A stretch of 64,000 bases of DNA from Temnothorax longispinosus (lineage: Eukaryota; Arthropoda; Insecta; Hymenoptera; Formicidae): NCBI RefSeq assembly GCF_030848805.1, contig NC_092360.1, forward strand, positions 9,672,001-9,736,000, read 5' to 3'. The translations under genes were made by a program, and so were the position numbers. The stretch's first letter is position 1. Each line of letters begins with the position of its first letter. The notes under the pieces were generated by a model, which did not search any database, was not told where the DNA came from, and saw only the letters and a program-made list of their open reading frames with translations. Shown here piece by piece: positions 47,640 to 58,834 of this stretch.

Positions 47640-49585
47640 GATTTGCTTTCAACTTTAACGACCGACATATAGGTCGTTAACGCGAGACAATAAACGAAAT
47701 GAAAAGTAAAGTAACATGGTGGATTCTCAGTAAAAACGCAAATACAAGAATGTGCATGTTCCCAGTGAAGACCGGAAATCAAAGGAATCGGACAAAGTGG
47801 GAGGAGAAAGGCGATAACAGACGCGATTGTTACGAGGAATGACGAAGGAGGAGCATTGTTTGCATTTTACGACGTGGCGTGCGCGCATGACCGCGAGCAA
47901 TCAAGCCATCCCAGCTTCCCTCCGGTCGTGTAATTTAAGCGGTGCGTATAAGTACGCGTACGTTTTCTTACGCGCCGAGATCCACCTGCGTGACGATTAC
48001 ATCACCTGCGCCTCGAAGCTTCGCGGTTCCCCGACCCAATAAACTATCCTTCGGCTCGCGCGATGGGTGCAAACGCGATCGGCTTAGGAATTTTGTGGTG
48101 CAATTCTTATTTCACGTTCTTCAGCGTCTTGCAATTAACGGCTCGTTCTATATATCTGTATACGTTTGTCGTCTCGTTTGCAACGATCGCATACCGAAAT
48201 CCTAGCATGGAACACCTTTTACTCATCGCTTCGCGAAATATACTAATGGCGAAATCGAGTCTGTGGTATGCGAGCGAGTGCATTATCAACAGTAACTGCG
48301 TTAAAACCAGCAAATGCATTTTGTGTGTTTCGGCAGGATTGTATTCTATGTCAGGTGAAAGGGGGAAGGGGGAGAGTCGCGATCTTGTTGAATCGCTGCA
48401 ATATATATTTTCCGCGATAAAGTCCGAAAAGCGCGACCGTCGAGGTGAAATCACTTGATCCACGAGTCCAACGCGACGAAACCGTAATCTCAGCGTAATA
48501 ACAGCGGAATTTCTATATAAAAGCAATTAATGCGTGATGAATCTAAACGACGCGCTGTGTTAAGAAAATAAAACAATTTCAATCATCTCGAACTCGCGAA
48601 TTCGTTTCCGTGCAAATAATTGCATCTATTAATATTTATTATAAACCGTACTTTTCGTAAAGTGTCTTACTGAATCGTAAACGATGTGATTGTACTCGCG
48701 AACATCACGATAATTGCAGCACGTGAATCGGAACGTGTGACGAGGCGCACAGCCAATGATATCCGTTATCGCGATCAAATACGGAGATGTACCTTAATTA
48801 ATTCCTGGGAATCGATGGAAGCAGCGCAAGCGGTCGAACAGTTTTCGAAGTTGCGAAACTAATTACTCTTACCTAAAGACCAGCTCGTAAACGGGGATAA
48901 GACCGAGCATTTGTCTATGTGTGTGCGCAGCTTGTCAATCACCGATATTCGCTAGAGAGAAAGCGTAATACTACGAATGGAAAGCTGATTTTTTAATAAT
49001 CCTTGCTTCCGATTGTCATTTGAACAAGAAAGTGTCATTTTTTTTTGTAATAATAGCAAATTGTTGTCATTCCCAGGTAAAACAACAAGTCACAATGATG
49101 TCAAAATGACAGCAAAATGACGATTTTTAGGTTATCATGCCATCATTTTTACGTCATTTTCATTTCATTGTGAATTCCTGTTCTACTGGGTATTTTCCGT
49201 GTCCATCATAAACGTTTATTTTTTCAAAAGAAGAATATATAGAGTGTCCGTCACTGACTTTTGCTTACAATTAGATAAAAAGTGGTATTCTGGCAAATCA
49301 GTGGAAAATATGTATTTCTAAAATTTTTGCTTTCGAGTCATTTTAATAACAAAACGTTATTTTATTAAATAATAGCAAATTTTTACAATTATCTTTCACG
49401 TTTGTCAAATGTTCAATTTTTCAAAGAGAAAATGAAATGTCCATCACTGATTTTCGCTTAGAGAAAAAGCGATATGCCAGTAAACACACAGGCAAAGCTG
49501 CTTTTTTAGACTTCTTGTTTCTTTATTATTTATTATTTAAAAAATATCATTTTTGAGCCAATTACTACCTATGGCTGCGCTCAGC
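47640..49585. other. Intergenic DNA, no gene recognised
   Basis: 47800-48560 is CG-richer and could hold the promoter of the minus-strand exon. A plus-strand frame (48063-48458, 131 codons) and a minus-strand frame (48107-48526) overlap there, and neither has a recognisable domain. At 49230-49480 a loose repeat (GTCCxTCACTGAxTTTxGCTTA) occurs twice about 200 bases apart. Confidence 0.4.
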
Positions 49586-49718
49586 AGAAAAAAAATGCTT
49601 TGCAACTGTTGTAAAATTTATAAATCTGCTTGGTGTATGCTTTTAATTTTGGCCGAAGCTAAAAGTATACACCAATCAAATTCACGAATTTTACAACAGT
49701 TGTAAAGCAGCTTTTTCT
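49586..49718. mobile_element. Fold-back inverted-repeat element
   Basis: Two arms of about 60 bases surround a loop of a few bases: GCTTTGCAACTGTTGTAAAAT on the left is matched by the complement of ATTTTACAACAGTTGTAAAGC on the right. The pairing continues through TTGGTGTATGCTTTTA and its counterpart near the centre. It is non-coding, a long single hairpin if transcribed. Confidence 0.8.
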
Positions 49719-49799
49719 ACCGTACCATTTTCTACTGTACAGCCATTGTCTTCCGTGTCGCGGAAGCGCACATTTTCTCGAAGGGAAAAAGCAGAGAAG

Positions 49800-50830
49800 G
49801 AACGGTTCGATCAGTTTCGTGTTTGCATTGCATATTGGAAAGTATGAGATATATGCGATTCCTGTTTACGGAATCGTCGGACGAGAGCCACGCGCCCGTT
49901 CATCGAAATTTCGGCCAGATTGGAGAATCGAGGGACGTGACTTCACGCCGGCGATGCAGCCGATGCAGCGTCAGGTTGCGCAAACGTGACTCACATTTAA
50001 TCGCGCGCCACCGCGCTTTATGTAACGTGCTCTCGCACAAGATACACGCGGATGCATCAACCGCAAACGCGTTATAAAAATAAACGTTAAGAAATACACT
50101 GGTATGTACGTGAATGGTGGACTTACCCGATGAATCCCGATGAAGCTGCCTTTTGCCGTCTCGTCTGTCGTCTCTCGTGCGAAAATCACCCTCGCCACGT
50201 CCGCCGACACTCCGGGGCTCTCCTTGGCGCGTTACGCTTTAAAACTCCTGGCCGGCACGTTGATGCAGGAGCAGGACGCGAGCCGCCGTACGACCGGACT
50301 CATTGCACGCGGATCGGATCGGGCACGGCCGATCGTTCGAATTCGCGCCGGTGAATCGTCCCGATGATGCCACGTACCGTCACTTCTCCACTCGCGGTCG
50401 CGCTTCCGAATTCCCGCGGCCGTTCACTTCCGTACCGCTCGTCCCGGCAACGAGAACACGCACGGGTACTACGCCGAGGTACCGCGTCAAAATACTCGTA
50501 TGCGTGACAGGTTAGCGCGCAGCGGCCGCGAGCGCACGCACGTTGCCAGGTTGATATGTCGCTGTCACGCCTGCGGGCCTCCATCGGCGGTGCATCGTAG
50601 GCAGCAGGTGCCAGGTAAGGAACTAGGAATCCAGGTGCCCTTGCTGCCGGCGACGTCATTACGCGGCCGCGAGAGCTGCGACTCGCTTTCGCAATTTTCG
50701 CGGCGCGGCGCGGCGCGGCTCCGGCGCCGCGGTCTGCGCAGCCGCGCGCGCCGTTCTACAGGGTGTCGAGCAAACAGCGGCCTGAGATTTGGTATCACGT
50801 ATCTGTAACGAAGATAAGCGAGAGAAATCA
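49800..50830. promoter_or_regulatory. CG-rich island, possible promoter and first exon
   Basis: Very rich in CG dinucleotides, with GCGGCGCGGC repeats at 50698-50720. Frames are open on both strands only because stops are rare in such sequence. A good donor (GTGCCAG then GTAAGG at 50614) could end a plus-strand first exon. No downstream acceptor or coding exon is identified. I read this as a promoter or 5' exon, direction unknown. Confidence 0.35.
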
Positions 50831-52750
50831 AATCTCATGCGATTAAATGTAGTTAATCAGTTTACGCTCTATATATTAGAGAAATAGAAAAATAAACAAA
50901 CGGGGAAAAAAGATGGACTCGTATTGCGACTACTCCATCTGAAAATTAACTGGCAATATCTGATTAATGTTAACGTCTTTGTTTATTTTCTCTATCTCTG
51001 TTTGTATACTTAAATAGATACGGTACATGCTTCAGCGCAATTTGTAAACGTTGATAAATATAAGTGCAATGATTAGATTTCTTGCTCCAAACATGTCGTG
51101 TTATTGCTGTTTTTGTACGCTATTCATACCATATAATCCATTTATGTATATTTGTAACATACAACAGACTGCACTTGAAAAGATTTTGTTCCGGAATATC
51201 TATTTAAAATACCGATAGATCTAATAATATCATTATTATGATTATAAACAATATATATATTATTATATTGTATACATTAATCATACGGAATACGTTTATG
51301 TGTTCAAATAAAATGAATTTGTGAAGCTTTTGCCAGAAGCAAAATAGAGATAACTCGATATTGTGTGTAACACTTTTGTGTATGTGGATGCGAGATGAAT
51401 TGAAACTGAATAATGATACTCGTAGATCGAGTCGTAGATGTTCTTTTATGCTCACTTTAGACAATCTATAAATCACGTTACATTTCAAGATAGAATTCCA
51501 TTTCTAACTTTATATACGCCCCGTGTACGTGTCTATTTAATATATATTCTATAAATTTTACTCATATATTGTGATTCTTCAAATGTAACTTTTCACGACA
51601 TATAAAATTAAAAGTAGAATTTTATTCTGAATTCTAACACGATCGATTATAGATCATCTAAAGCTAAAGTAAGTTCTACAATGTGTTTTATATATAATAA
51701 AAATATATTATCTCACATATTTTAATTAAAAATATAAGAAAGTTAAACAGATGATACTCTATATCAATCAACAACCATCATCGTTCAATCATTAGAATAT
51801 AATTTGTCTCATCGGATATTGATATTTATTATTCTTCTCTTTCAAATGAGCACACTACGATCAGTGTTTTGAACTTTTATCTTTAAATACTTTACTAATA
51901 TCATGCAATTTTATTAGACTTTGACGATTAAATTCGAATTCTCGCCATTCTCGCCATATAAAAAAATCGCGTGTATAATGATGCAGCGGAGCGAAAGTTA
52001 GTGTAATATAAATATAATATTTTTTATCCACTCTTAAAGAAAGCATGTAGAAGATTGAATTGCTGCCGCTTTATCGCGATGCTGCTTGGTTCTCTCACTT
52101 GGCTCAATTCGTACTGCGAGAGTAACTGTCAGCGCGAGAATCATGTTTTGTGACAACTCATAAATTATTATGATTGATTTTATTCAAGTTATCTTGATGC
52201 GTGATATTAAAAAAATGTAAAGATTAAATTTGATATATGTTATTAAAAATATACATATAAGTGTCTATAGTTAATGTTAAATTCTATCAGCTAACGTCTC
52301 GTCGAGACTGTGGAGTATATTAGCTACCAGAAAAAAATTCGCAGCGATAATTCTATTTTAAAGCGCCGATCGAATTAACAACGTTTTTCTTTTTCTTGCT
52401 AATAAATCTGCAAGATAGGAGTTGAAATACGAAGCATGCAATAAGCAAAACGAGTATAATATATTTGAGGAACAAGCAACAGAGAATGTTTTACAATTTT
52501 TAAGTATCTTGGCGGCGACAGTTCAACGTCTTTTATGGTATGCGCGATCACCGCGTTGCGAGAACAATCGCGAAAAAATAAAAAATAAAAAAAGAAAAAA
52601 AAATGATACAGTTCAACGTAAATTTTCTGCAAAGTAGAGGTTACGAGAAATAAATAAGAAGCACACTTGTCAAATAAATTTGACACATTTACGTGACAAA
52701 TTACGTGAACGAACAAATTACGTACCTAGTTCTTTAACGAAAAACGAAAT
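50831..52750. other. AT-rich DNA, no gene recognised
   Basis: Low-complexity AT-rich DNA, likely intronic or intergenic. Frames at 51204-51488 (minus) and 52399-52716 (minus) are A/T-biased without motifs. Confidence 0.5.
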
Positions 52751-54962
52751 TGAATTCGCACACTTGAGCTTGCTCGCACTCTCGATGTTCATACGCATTT
52801 CGAAGCAATCCCTCGATCCTCGTTCGCGATCATTCGCGATTGCGACAAATTGAGAATGCCAAACGCGCGCGATCGTTCTTTTCAATCACTCAAATAATTA
52901 TCAATTCTCGCGTTTAACGAGTGACTCGAGCTAGATTCATTAAAGCGTCTTTCCGTGCGATTCACTTATTCGGAGTAGAAATCGAAACGAAGGCAGGAGA
53001 CGCGAATTTCGAGGTTATCGTTTCACTGCGGCACGCGGGACAACGGTTCAATCAAGATTCACATGTATCGCGCTTCGAAACATTTTGATATCTCACGTAA
53101 AACTCACTCACCGATCACGGAGCACTGCAGGAGACTCGCCAAATCACAGCCGGGAGAGGTTGATGCGCACGGCGTCCAGCACGGCGTTCGTCGTTTACTT
53201 CGTCCAACGACGGCATCCCACTCGTTGCACTCGACACAAGAAGGAACGGAATATTCGGCGTACGTTCACTTTGCAACGCTCCGTAACCAGATTTCTTTTC
53301 GTTCGCGAGAAAGAAGAATTGCGCGAGCGACAACGACGTCTTGCACCTCGCACAGACCGTTGAACGTGTCACACTTGCCAACACTTGCGCCGCTGCCGCC
53401 GCTTGCGCGCGTCGCTGCCGACGCACAGTCAGGTGAGCCAGGTGAGCCGTCGAACGCGATTGGCTCGCGAGTCGAGCCCCCGGATCCGGCCAATCACGTT
53501 CCGCCGCTCCGAGCCGCCGAATCGGCGGCGCGACGCAGGCAGCGGCATACCAGAGGCCATACTAGGCGCGACCGTTGAACTTGGAAACAGCGTATTGTAC
53601 GTACGTTCAAAGTCGCTATGCGGATTGTTTTTGCCGGTGAGCGAGCCTTGCCACTCGTTTCCGTCAATGCTCGGAGAATTGTTACCTGCGGAAGTCACTC
53701 GGTTATCATTCTCTCGATGGATTTTGCACAGGTGAGAAGTGTTCGTGCTCCCGCGCGCCCGTCCCGTCGTCGTGCTCCGTGCTCCGGATTATTCGGAACG
53801 CGTTTATTTCTACGATTGGCACTCCTGCTCCTCGTTCAGCCGGCCGCGGGAATAATCGACTAGGCGAGTGCGACGAGTGCGTGCCGTACGTTTTCAACCG
53901 GCCATTCGCAAGTGTTTTAAGTGGTTTGCCGGAATGAATGTATCGCGCGAATCGCTCGCTCGAGGCGGAGAGACGTCGAGGCGAAGGTACGCATATAATA
54001 GACAATTGTGATTTGCAGTTTCGTTGTGACATTCGCGGGCGACAATCGTGTTGCTCGTCCCGCCGTGTTTGGACTCTCGAATATAAGTAGCACACTCGTT
54101 TATCTCGTGTCGTGCTTCGTGCTTTGAACGCGGTGCCGAAATTGTCGTGTGATTTACCTCCGATTCCCTCCGTAGGGAAAAAGAGGGCTGAGATATTGTC
54201 GTATCGAGTAATTCGAGTAACGGAACGTCGTGATACATCGTTCGTGAGTGCTTCATAATTATCTCCGTATATATTTCGCGTCGCGTAAGTTAGCGGCCGG
54301 CGTGATTATTCGTCATGCAAATTAATAACGCAGTTTTATTTCCGCGAGATTTTCGAGTTTGATGCGTACTACGCGTGCGATATTTAATTTCAACAGCGTA
54401 TCATTGATTAACTGCGTGTCTTTACCCGCGTCTCCTTAAACTCGCGTAGTATCGCGCTAAGTAAGTATCGCCGACACCTTGAAACATTTCGTCGCCAAGT
54501 GTAACGCGGTGATGAACGCGGAATGAATCGGTGCTGTATATTACATATAGCACTTCCTTCTCATGGGTACGACCTTGGCAAGGTGAGGAGGCCCAGTACC
54601 CAGTAAGAGGATTTTACCCAAGCAAAACTTTCGTTCTGCTTGGATAAAAATCCAAAGACGGGAAGCTAACGTACCCTCCGTCCGCCGATTTAACTGAATA
54701 AACGAACCGCAGCCGGTTCGTCGCGTTTGCTTCGGGAGTGCCGTTCAAGTAATCGGACTAAAGGAATTTTTATTTAAACGGGAGTGCCGTACAGTATCGC
54801 GCGAGAAAGACTTTTATCGAAATTAGTCCGCGCGCGGATTGTAGTTTATTATCCGCGAGTGTTTCTCGCGAGTGTCCTGTGCGGTGAGAGGAGGAGGTCT
54901 GACGTCCTGAGAGGAGGAGGAAGTCTGAGAGAGACATCGGGCCCCGGCGGAGCAACCTTGGG
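52750..54962 (+). promoter_or_regulatory. CG-rich promoter and spliced 5' exon of an unidentified plus-strand gene
   Basis: A 2-kb CG-rich region ends in a strong donor (CCTTGGG then GTGAGT, exon end 54962). Within it, 53720-53863 would encode a short peptide ending in a leucine-rich hydrophobic helix, then a stop; I treat this as a possible upstream frame, not a gene. At 54609-54655 a long hairpin occurs. No initiator ATG links to a recognisable protein, so this is probably an untranslated leader. The next exon candidate is 55240-55290. The gene it belongs to (AMMECR1 downstream, or one outside the window) is unknown. Confidence 0.4.
54609..54655 (+). other. Strong RNA hairpin in a putative 5' leader
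   Basis: GGATTTTACCCAAGCA pairs with TGCTTGGATAAAAATCC across a loop of about 13 bases, giving roughly 15 pairs with one or two bulges. Just upstream, GGGTAC (54564) and GTACCC (54596) bracket CCTTGGCAAGG, a second hairpin. It does not match any snRNA I know. Confidence 0.4.
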
Positions 54963-55239
54963 GTGAGTATCATCTCTTATCTGCATAATAATTCTTTTCC
55001 AATTATTCAGATTATTTCATCTCTCTTGATAAGATAGAAAATAATTAAAGAAAGATAAATTATCCAAATTTTTATAAAAGTTTATTTTTGTAAAGATTTT
55101 TTTCGGAAAATAGATAATTGTATTTGTATTACTAAATATCTCATTGAAAGACGAATTAGAGATGAATAAGAATTATCTTTTAAATTGTTAATTATTTTGA
55201 ACGCTTCTTTAATTTGAATCTTATGTTTGTATGTTGCAG

Positions 55240-55290
55240 TATCATCGTAGCTACGTGGCTGTATAACTCCGCCCGTTGCGCATCGGATTG
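55240..55290 (+). other. Candidate 51-base exon
   Basis: Bounded by a good acceptor (TTTGTATGTTGCAG) and donor (GGATTG then GTGAGT). It joins in an open frame to the exon ending at 54962 (… GATLG, then IIVATWLYNSARCASDW), but no ATG opens that frame nearby. It may be a second 5' untranslated exon. No third exon was identified. Confidence 0.35.
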
Positions 55291-57212
55291 GTGAGTCAGA
55301 AATTTTTTTTATTGAGGCAACGTATCTATGATTAATCAAATATAGAGCAAATGTCTCGGTACATATATCAAATTATCATAATAAATTATAGTATAAAAAA
55401 TATTACATCTCGACCATCTTGTAGATCCGTTGCCTTAAAATGGATGGGTTAAAAACTGATTAGAGCAAATATTTAATCTTGGTGTTGTTTATCGATGTAT
55501 TGTGCTTGAGGAAATACTCGCACACTTCGCATCATCATTAAATCAAATTATGTTGATGAACTGCCGCGTTTCATACAAATATTACAATTTATTTTATAAA
55601 AAACGTGATAATGTTTATTAATTAAAAAGAATTTATTTTAACAAGGTATCAATTTTACCCTAATTTTTTGTAATCTATCCATCTATTTTTGATTGAGAAA
55701 TTGGCTTTATACTAGATAAAGTCGAGTAATGACGTGAGATCCTAAATATTCCGTCGAAAAACACTAAAGTTGTTTAAATTATTTTAGAGTAGACAGTACA
55801 ATTATAGTCCAAATATTTAATTTTGCAATAATACATATAACCAATATATTATATTAAAAATAATTTTGGAAAATGAAAAATATAACGAGATATCGATATG
55901 TAAGTTTATAAAGTTTATAAAGATTTGCATATATTGTACAATTATATATAACAACGCGGTTATTGAATATTACAATATCCAATTATATTGGTATTATAAT
56001 TATAATACCAATCGTGTGGGAAGTTTTTTCCGGATCCCACGTTATTTATTCTGTATATCTTACTTGATACACTTTCAAGATGCGAATCGCATGAACAACA
56101 TGCACAATCACGCATCTTCGTATTTTTGCAGTCGGTTTTCGCGGTCGGGTTTTGTATCGAGAAATTTTTCATTATTAATTTTTTTATTTTGTCCACATTA
56201 CGAATTCAATTTTTTGTGGGATATAATTGAGATTAATATTCATATAACGCGCGAAGTAAAATTTTGTCTATACTTACTTGATTACAATTCCAAATTAAAT
56301 GAACGAGTCACAAAGACGGTCAATCAATATTCTCAAGCAAGTAACGGATTAGTGAAATTCTGTTTGACCATTGTTGTGTAGTCAATTTTTATAGATCAAT
56401 ATTTAATTTAAATTAATTATCTTTTCGTGTTTTTTTTTATACGACCGATGTTTACATATAATTCGAATCGAACGTAATGCTATTTGTCGGCAATGATAAT
56501 AATCCGACAATGGGAAAGAGTTTTTCTTCTTTCTATTGGCATTTGGTGGAAATACAATCAGATAGCCAGAAATGACAAAAGATTCAATCTGGCCCGAAGA
56601 AAGAAGACTGAATACAATAAGGTAAGTGGTCAACATTGACCACAATGGTAGAATACATAAGGTAACGTGCAAAGTGGTTTGATATATCTATCTGTTTAGT
56701 AGCCTAAAATAGGGCTAGTTCTCTGTATTTTCTCGCGAATATGCGAGATCGGAAAGACCCTAATTAAATTTCAATCTTCCACATCTCAAGTGATCCTGTC
56801 ACTTGAGAAGTATCTCGTTTCAATTTGCTGGAATAATCAGCAAATCAGGCTCCTTATAAGTCGTGTCGCGATCTTAAATAATTAAAGATATGTTGTATTT
56901 AGGTTGTTATAGGTTGTTATAGGTAGGGTAGGATAGGAAAATGGATAAGTAAGATTATTTATAGATCGAAATACGGGTAGGTAGGTACTTAAGTAGAGAT
57001 TCGGGTAGGCAGGGACAAAATAAAAATAATAACATAATAATAATATAATAATATAATATAATAATAATATAATAATAATAAATATAATTATATAAATTAA
57101 TCATAAAATTATTAATAATAATAACTTTTAAACAGTATATTAAGTACTACTAAACCAACTCTTACAGACATTATATTACATCGTAATTTATTGTAAATAT
57201 TATGTAATTGTA
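55291..57212. other. AT-rich DNA, likely intron or spacer
   Basis: A frame at 55866-56381 (171 codons) is strongly A/T-biased, tyrosine- and isoleucine-rich, and without a domain. A short hairpin (CTCAAGTGATCCTGTCACTTGAG) lies near 56786-56808. 56900-57110 is low-complexity GGTAG- and ATA-rich sequence. No gene is supported. Confidence 0.45.
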
Positions 57213-57432
57213 CACTAAGAAAAAAATGTTCTGGATTTTAGTAAATATTAGTTTGCATACAATTGTGACTCCATTTACTAAAATAAAGAAAATTTTTCTT
57301 TTTATTAGTACATGTGTATTCACTGAGAAAAAAATATACTAATAAGAAGGAACATTTTCTTTATTTTAATAAATGGAGTCAGTTGTATGCAAACTAATAT
57401 TTACTAAAATCCAGAACATTTTTTTCTCAGTG
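57213..57432. mobile_element. Fold-back element, CACTGAG family B copy 2
   Basis: Arms of about 88 bases: the left starts CACTAAGAAAAAAATGTTCT and the right, reversed, starts CACTGAGAAAAAAATGTTCT. They match almost throughout, including TTTGCATACAA and CTCCATTTA segments. A further CACTGAGAAAAAAAT lies in the loop at about 57320, suggesting a nested or rearranged copy. TA flanks both ends (57211-57212 and 57433-57434), consistent with a TA target duplication. The ends match the element at 32364. Confidence 0.85.

Positions 57433-57460
<28 letters not shown>
57433..57460. repeat. (TA)n microsatellite
   Basis: Alternating TA tract directly abutting the right end of the fold-back element. Confidence 0.9.
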
Positions 57461-57468
<8 letters not shown>

Positions 57469-57892
57469 TAATAAGAAAAAAATACATATATAACAATTAC
57501 ATGTTTTACATTGTGAGAATTTCGTGTTATTGTACGCATTATCGAATGTTGCATATGTAATTTCATGTCAAAAAGAAATATTGTATATAAAATTATTGTA
57601 TATCTATTATATTTTCAATTTTATAATGTTGTATATGTATATTGTAAAGTAAATTGTAAGAGAAATGAAATAAATAATAATGTAAAAAAAACGTTTTGTA
57701 AATAAAAGAGGACCGCCGATCAAAATCGGCGGGGTGGTGGTGGGCCTCTATAGGTTGATCTGTTTCTATCGAATGTAATCAGATAAGAACAGGTCACATA
57801 TATCAAAGGATATTTAAAGATTTTAAATTTTAAATTTTAAATTATATGTATAGGTCTTTTTTCTATTGCTGCACTACCGAACTAATGCACCA

Positions 57893-58340
57893 ACGTCAAT
57901 TAACTGTAACCTTCGATTAAACTCACTCTTCGTCTCTTTCTAATGTCCATTTCTACCAACGTAGATTAACTTTAATCTCGGTTTAACTTACTTTCTATCT
58001 TTATCTAACTCTTAAAATTAGAAAAAGATGAAAGGTAAATTAAACCGAGATTAAAGTTAATCTGCGTTGATAGAAATGGACATAAGGGAGACAGTTAGAA
58101 AAGAGATGAAGAGTGAGTTTAATAGAAGATTATACAGTTAATCGACGTCTAATGTCTATTTCTACCATATACGAAATAACTTTAATCTCGATTTAATTTA
58201 CTTTTTATCCTCTTCTAGTTTAAAGTATTATAAAAAGATAGAAAGTAAGTTAAACTGGAGATTAAAGTTAATCCGTATTGTTATAAAAATGGACATAAGG
58301 GGGACAGTTAGAAAAAGTGAGTTTATAATCGACGTTGATA
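57893..58340. repeat. Pair of adjacent large palindromes (four alternating units)
   Basis: The first palindrome spans 57893-58148 with arms of about 115-125 bases. The second spans 58145-58336 with arms of about 90 bases. All four arms share words such as ATTAACTTTAATCTCG (or its complement), AATGTCCATTTCTA and AACTCACTTT, so the same unit occurs four times in alternating orientation. It lies about 0.5 kb before AMMECR1. Either nested or tandem fold-back elements, or a small inverted satellite. Confidence 0.8.
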
Positions 58341-58471
58341 AAACTGGCCCTAATAGTGTGATAATAACTGTATAATATTAAAGCTATATAAATAGCTCGC
58401 ATCTGTGATATCTAGTCACAAGTTTAAAAAAAATCATAGAACATCTTCGATGAGTCCGATGAGAAATTTGA

Positions 58472-58834
58472 AATTGGCGCAGAGGACGCCACCGCCCACT
58501 GATCTCGCTCGCGCATGACCCGCGGGCAACTTCACGCGGCGCGGCAACAGCGGCAGCGGCGACGGTAACGACGACGGCCGACGGCGGCGCGGCGGGGATA
58601 ACTGCTAATAATTATCAATGGCGCGATGACGCGGACGCCGTACTACAAATGGCGGGTAATGAAACAGCTGTTCACACTACCGTCGGCTCGACATCTAGCG
58701 GAGCGCGGGCGCGATCCGGCACGCGTCGGCGACGACGTCGACGTTGGATACGCCGCGGCGAGGAAGCACGTAGACGAGGTGCCAGAAGGAGGGCTAGAAC
58801 GGCGGTGTCCGCTGGTGACCTGTCCAAGAGGAAC
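58472..58834 (+). promoter_or_regulatory. CG-rich 5' region of AMMECR1
   Basis: A CG-rich leader directly precedes AMMECR1. The frame of the AMMECR1 start is open back to 58472, with an in-frame ATG at 58649 that would add 62 mostly arginine-rich residues. I treat this as leader because vertebrate AMMECR1 starts at the equivalent of 58835. An extended isoform is possible. Confidence 0.5.

Noticed and set aside
48063..48526. Two overlapping frames of 130-139 codons on opposite strands
   Set aside because: Neither has a domain; mutual shadowing in a CG-richer segment. The region is more likely a promoter.
55866..56381. 171-codon plus-strand frame
   Set aside because: Long but strongly A/T-biased (Ile, Tyr, Asn, Phe) with no motif and no splice context; likely chance in AT-rich DNA.
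58649..58834. 62-residue N-terminal extension of AMMECR1
   Set aside because: Arginine-rich low-complexity translation of a CG-rich leader with no match to the vertebrate N-terminus; kept only as a possible isoform.
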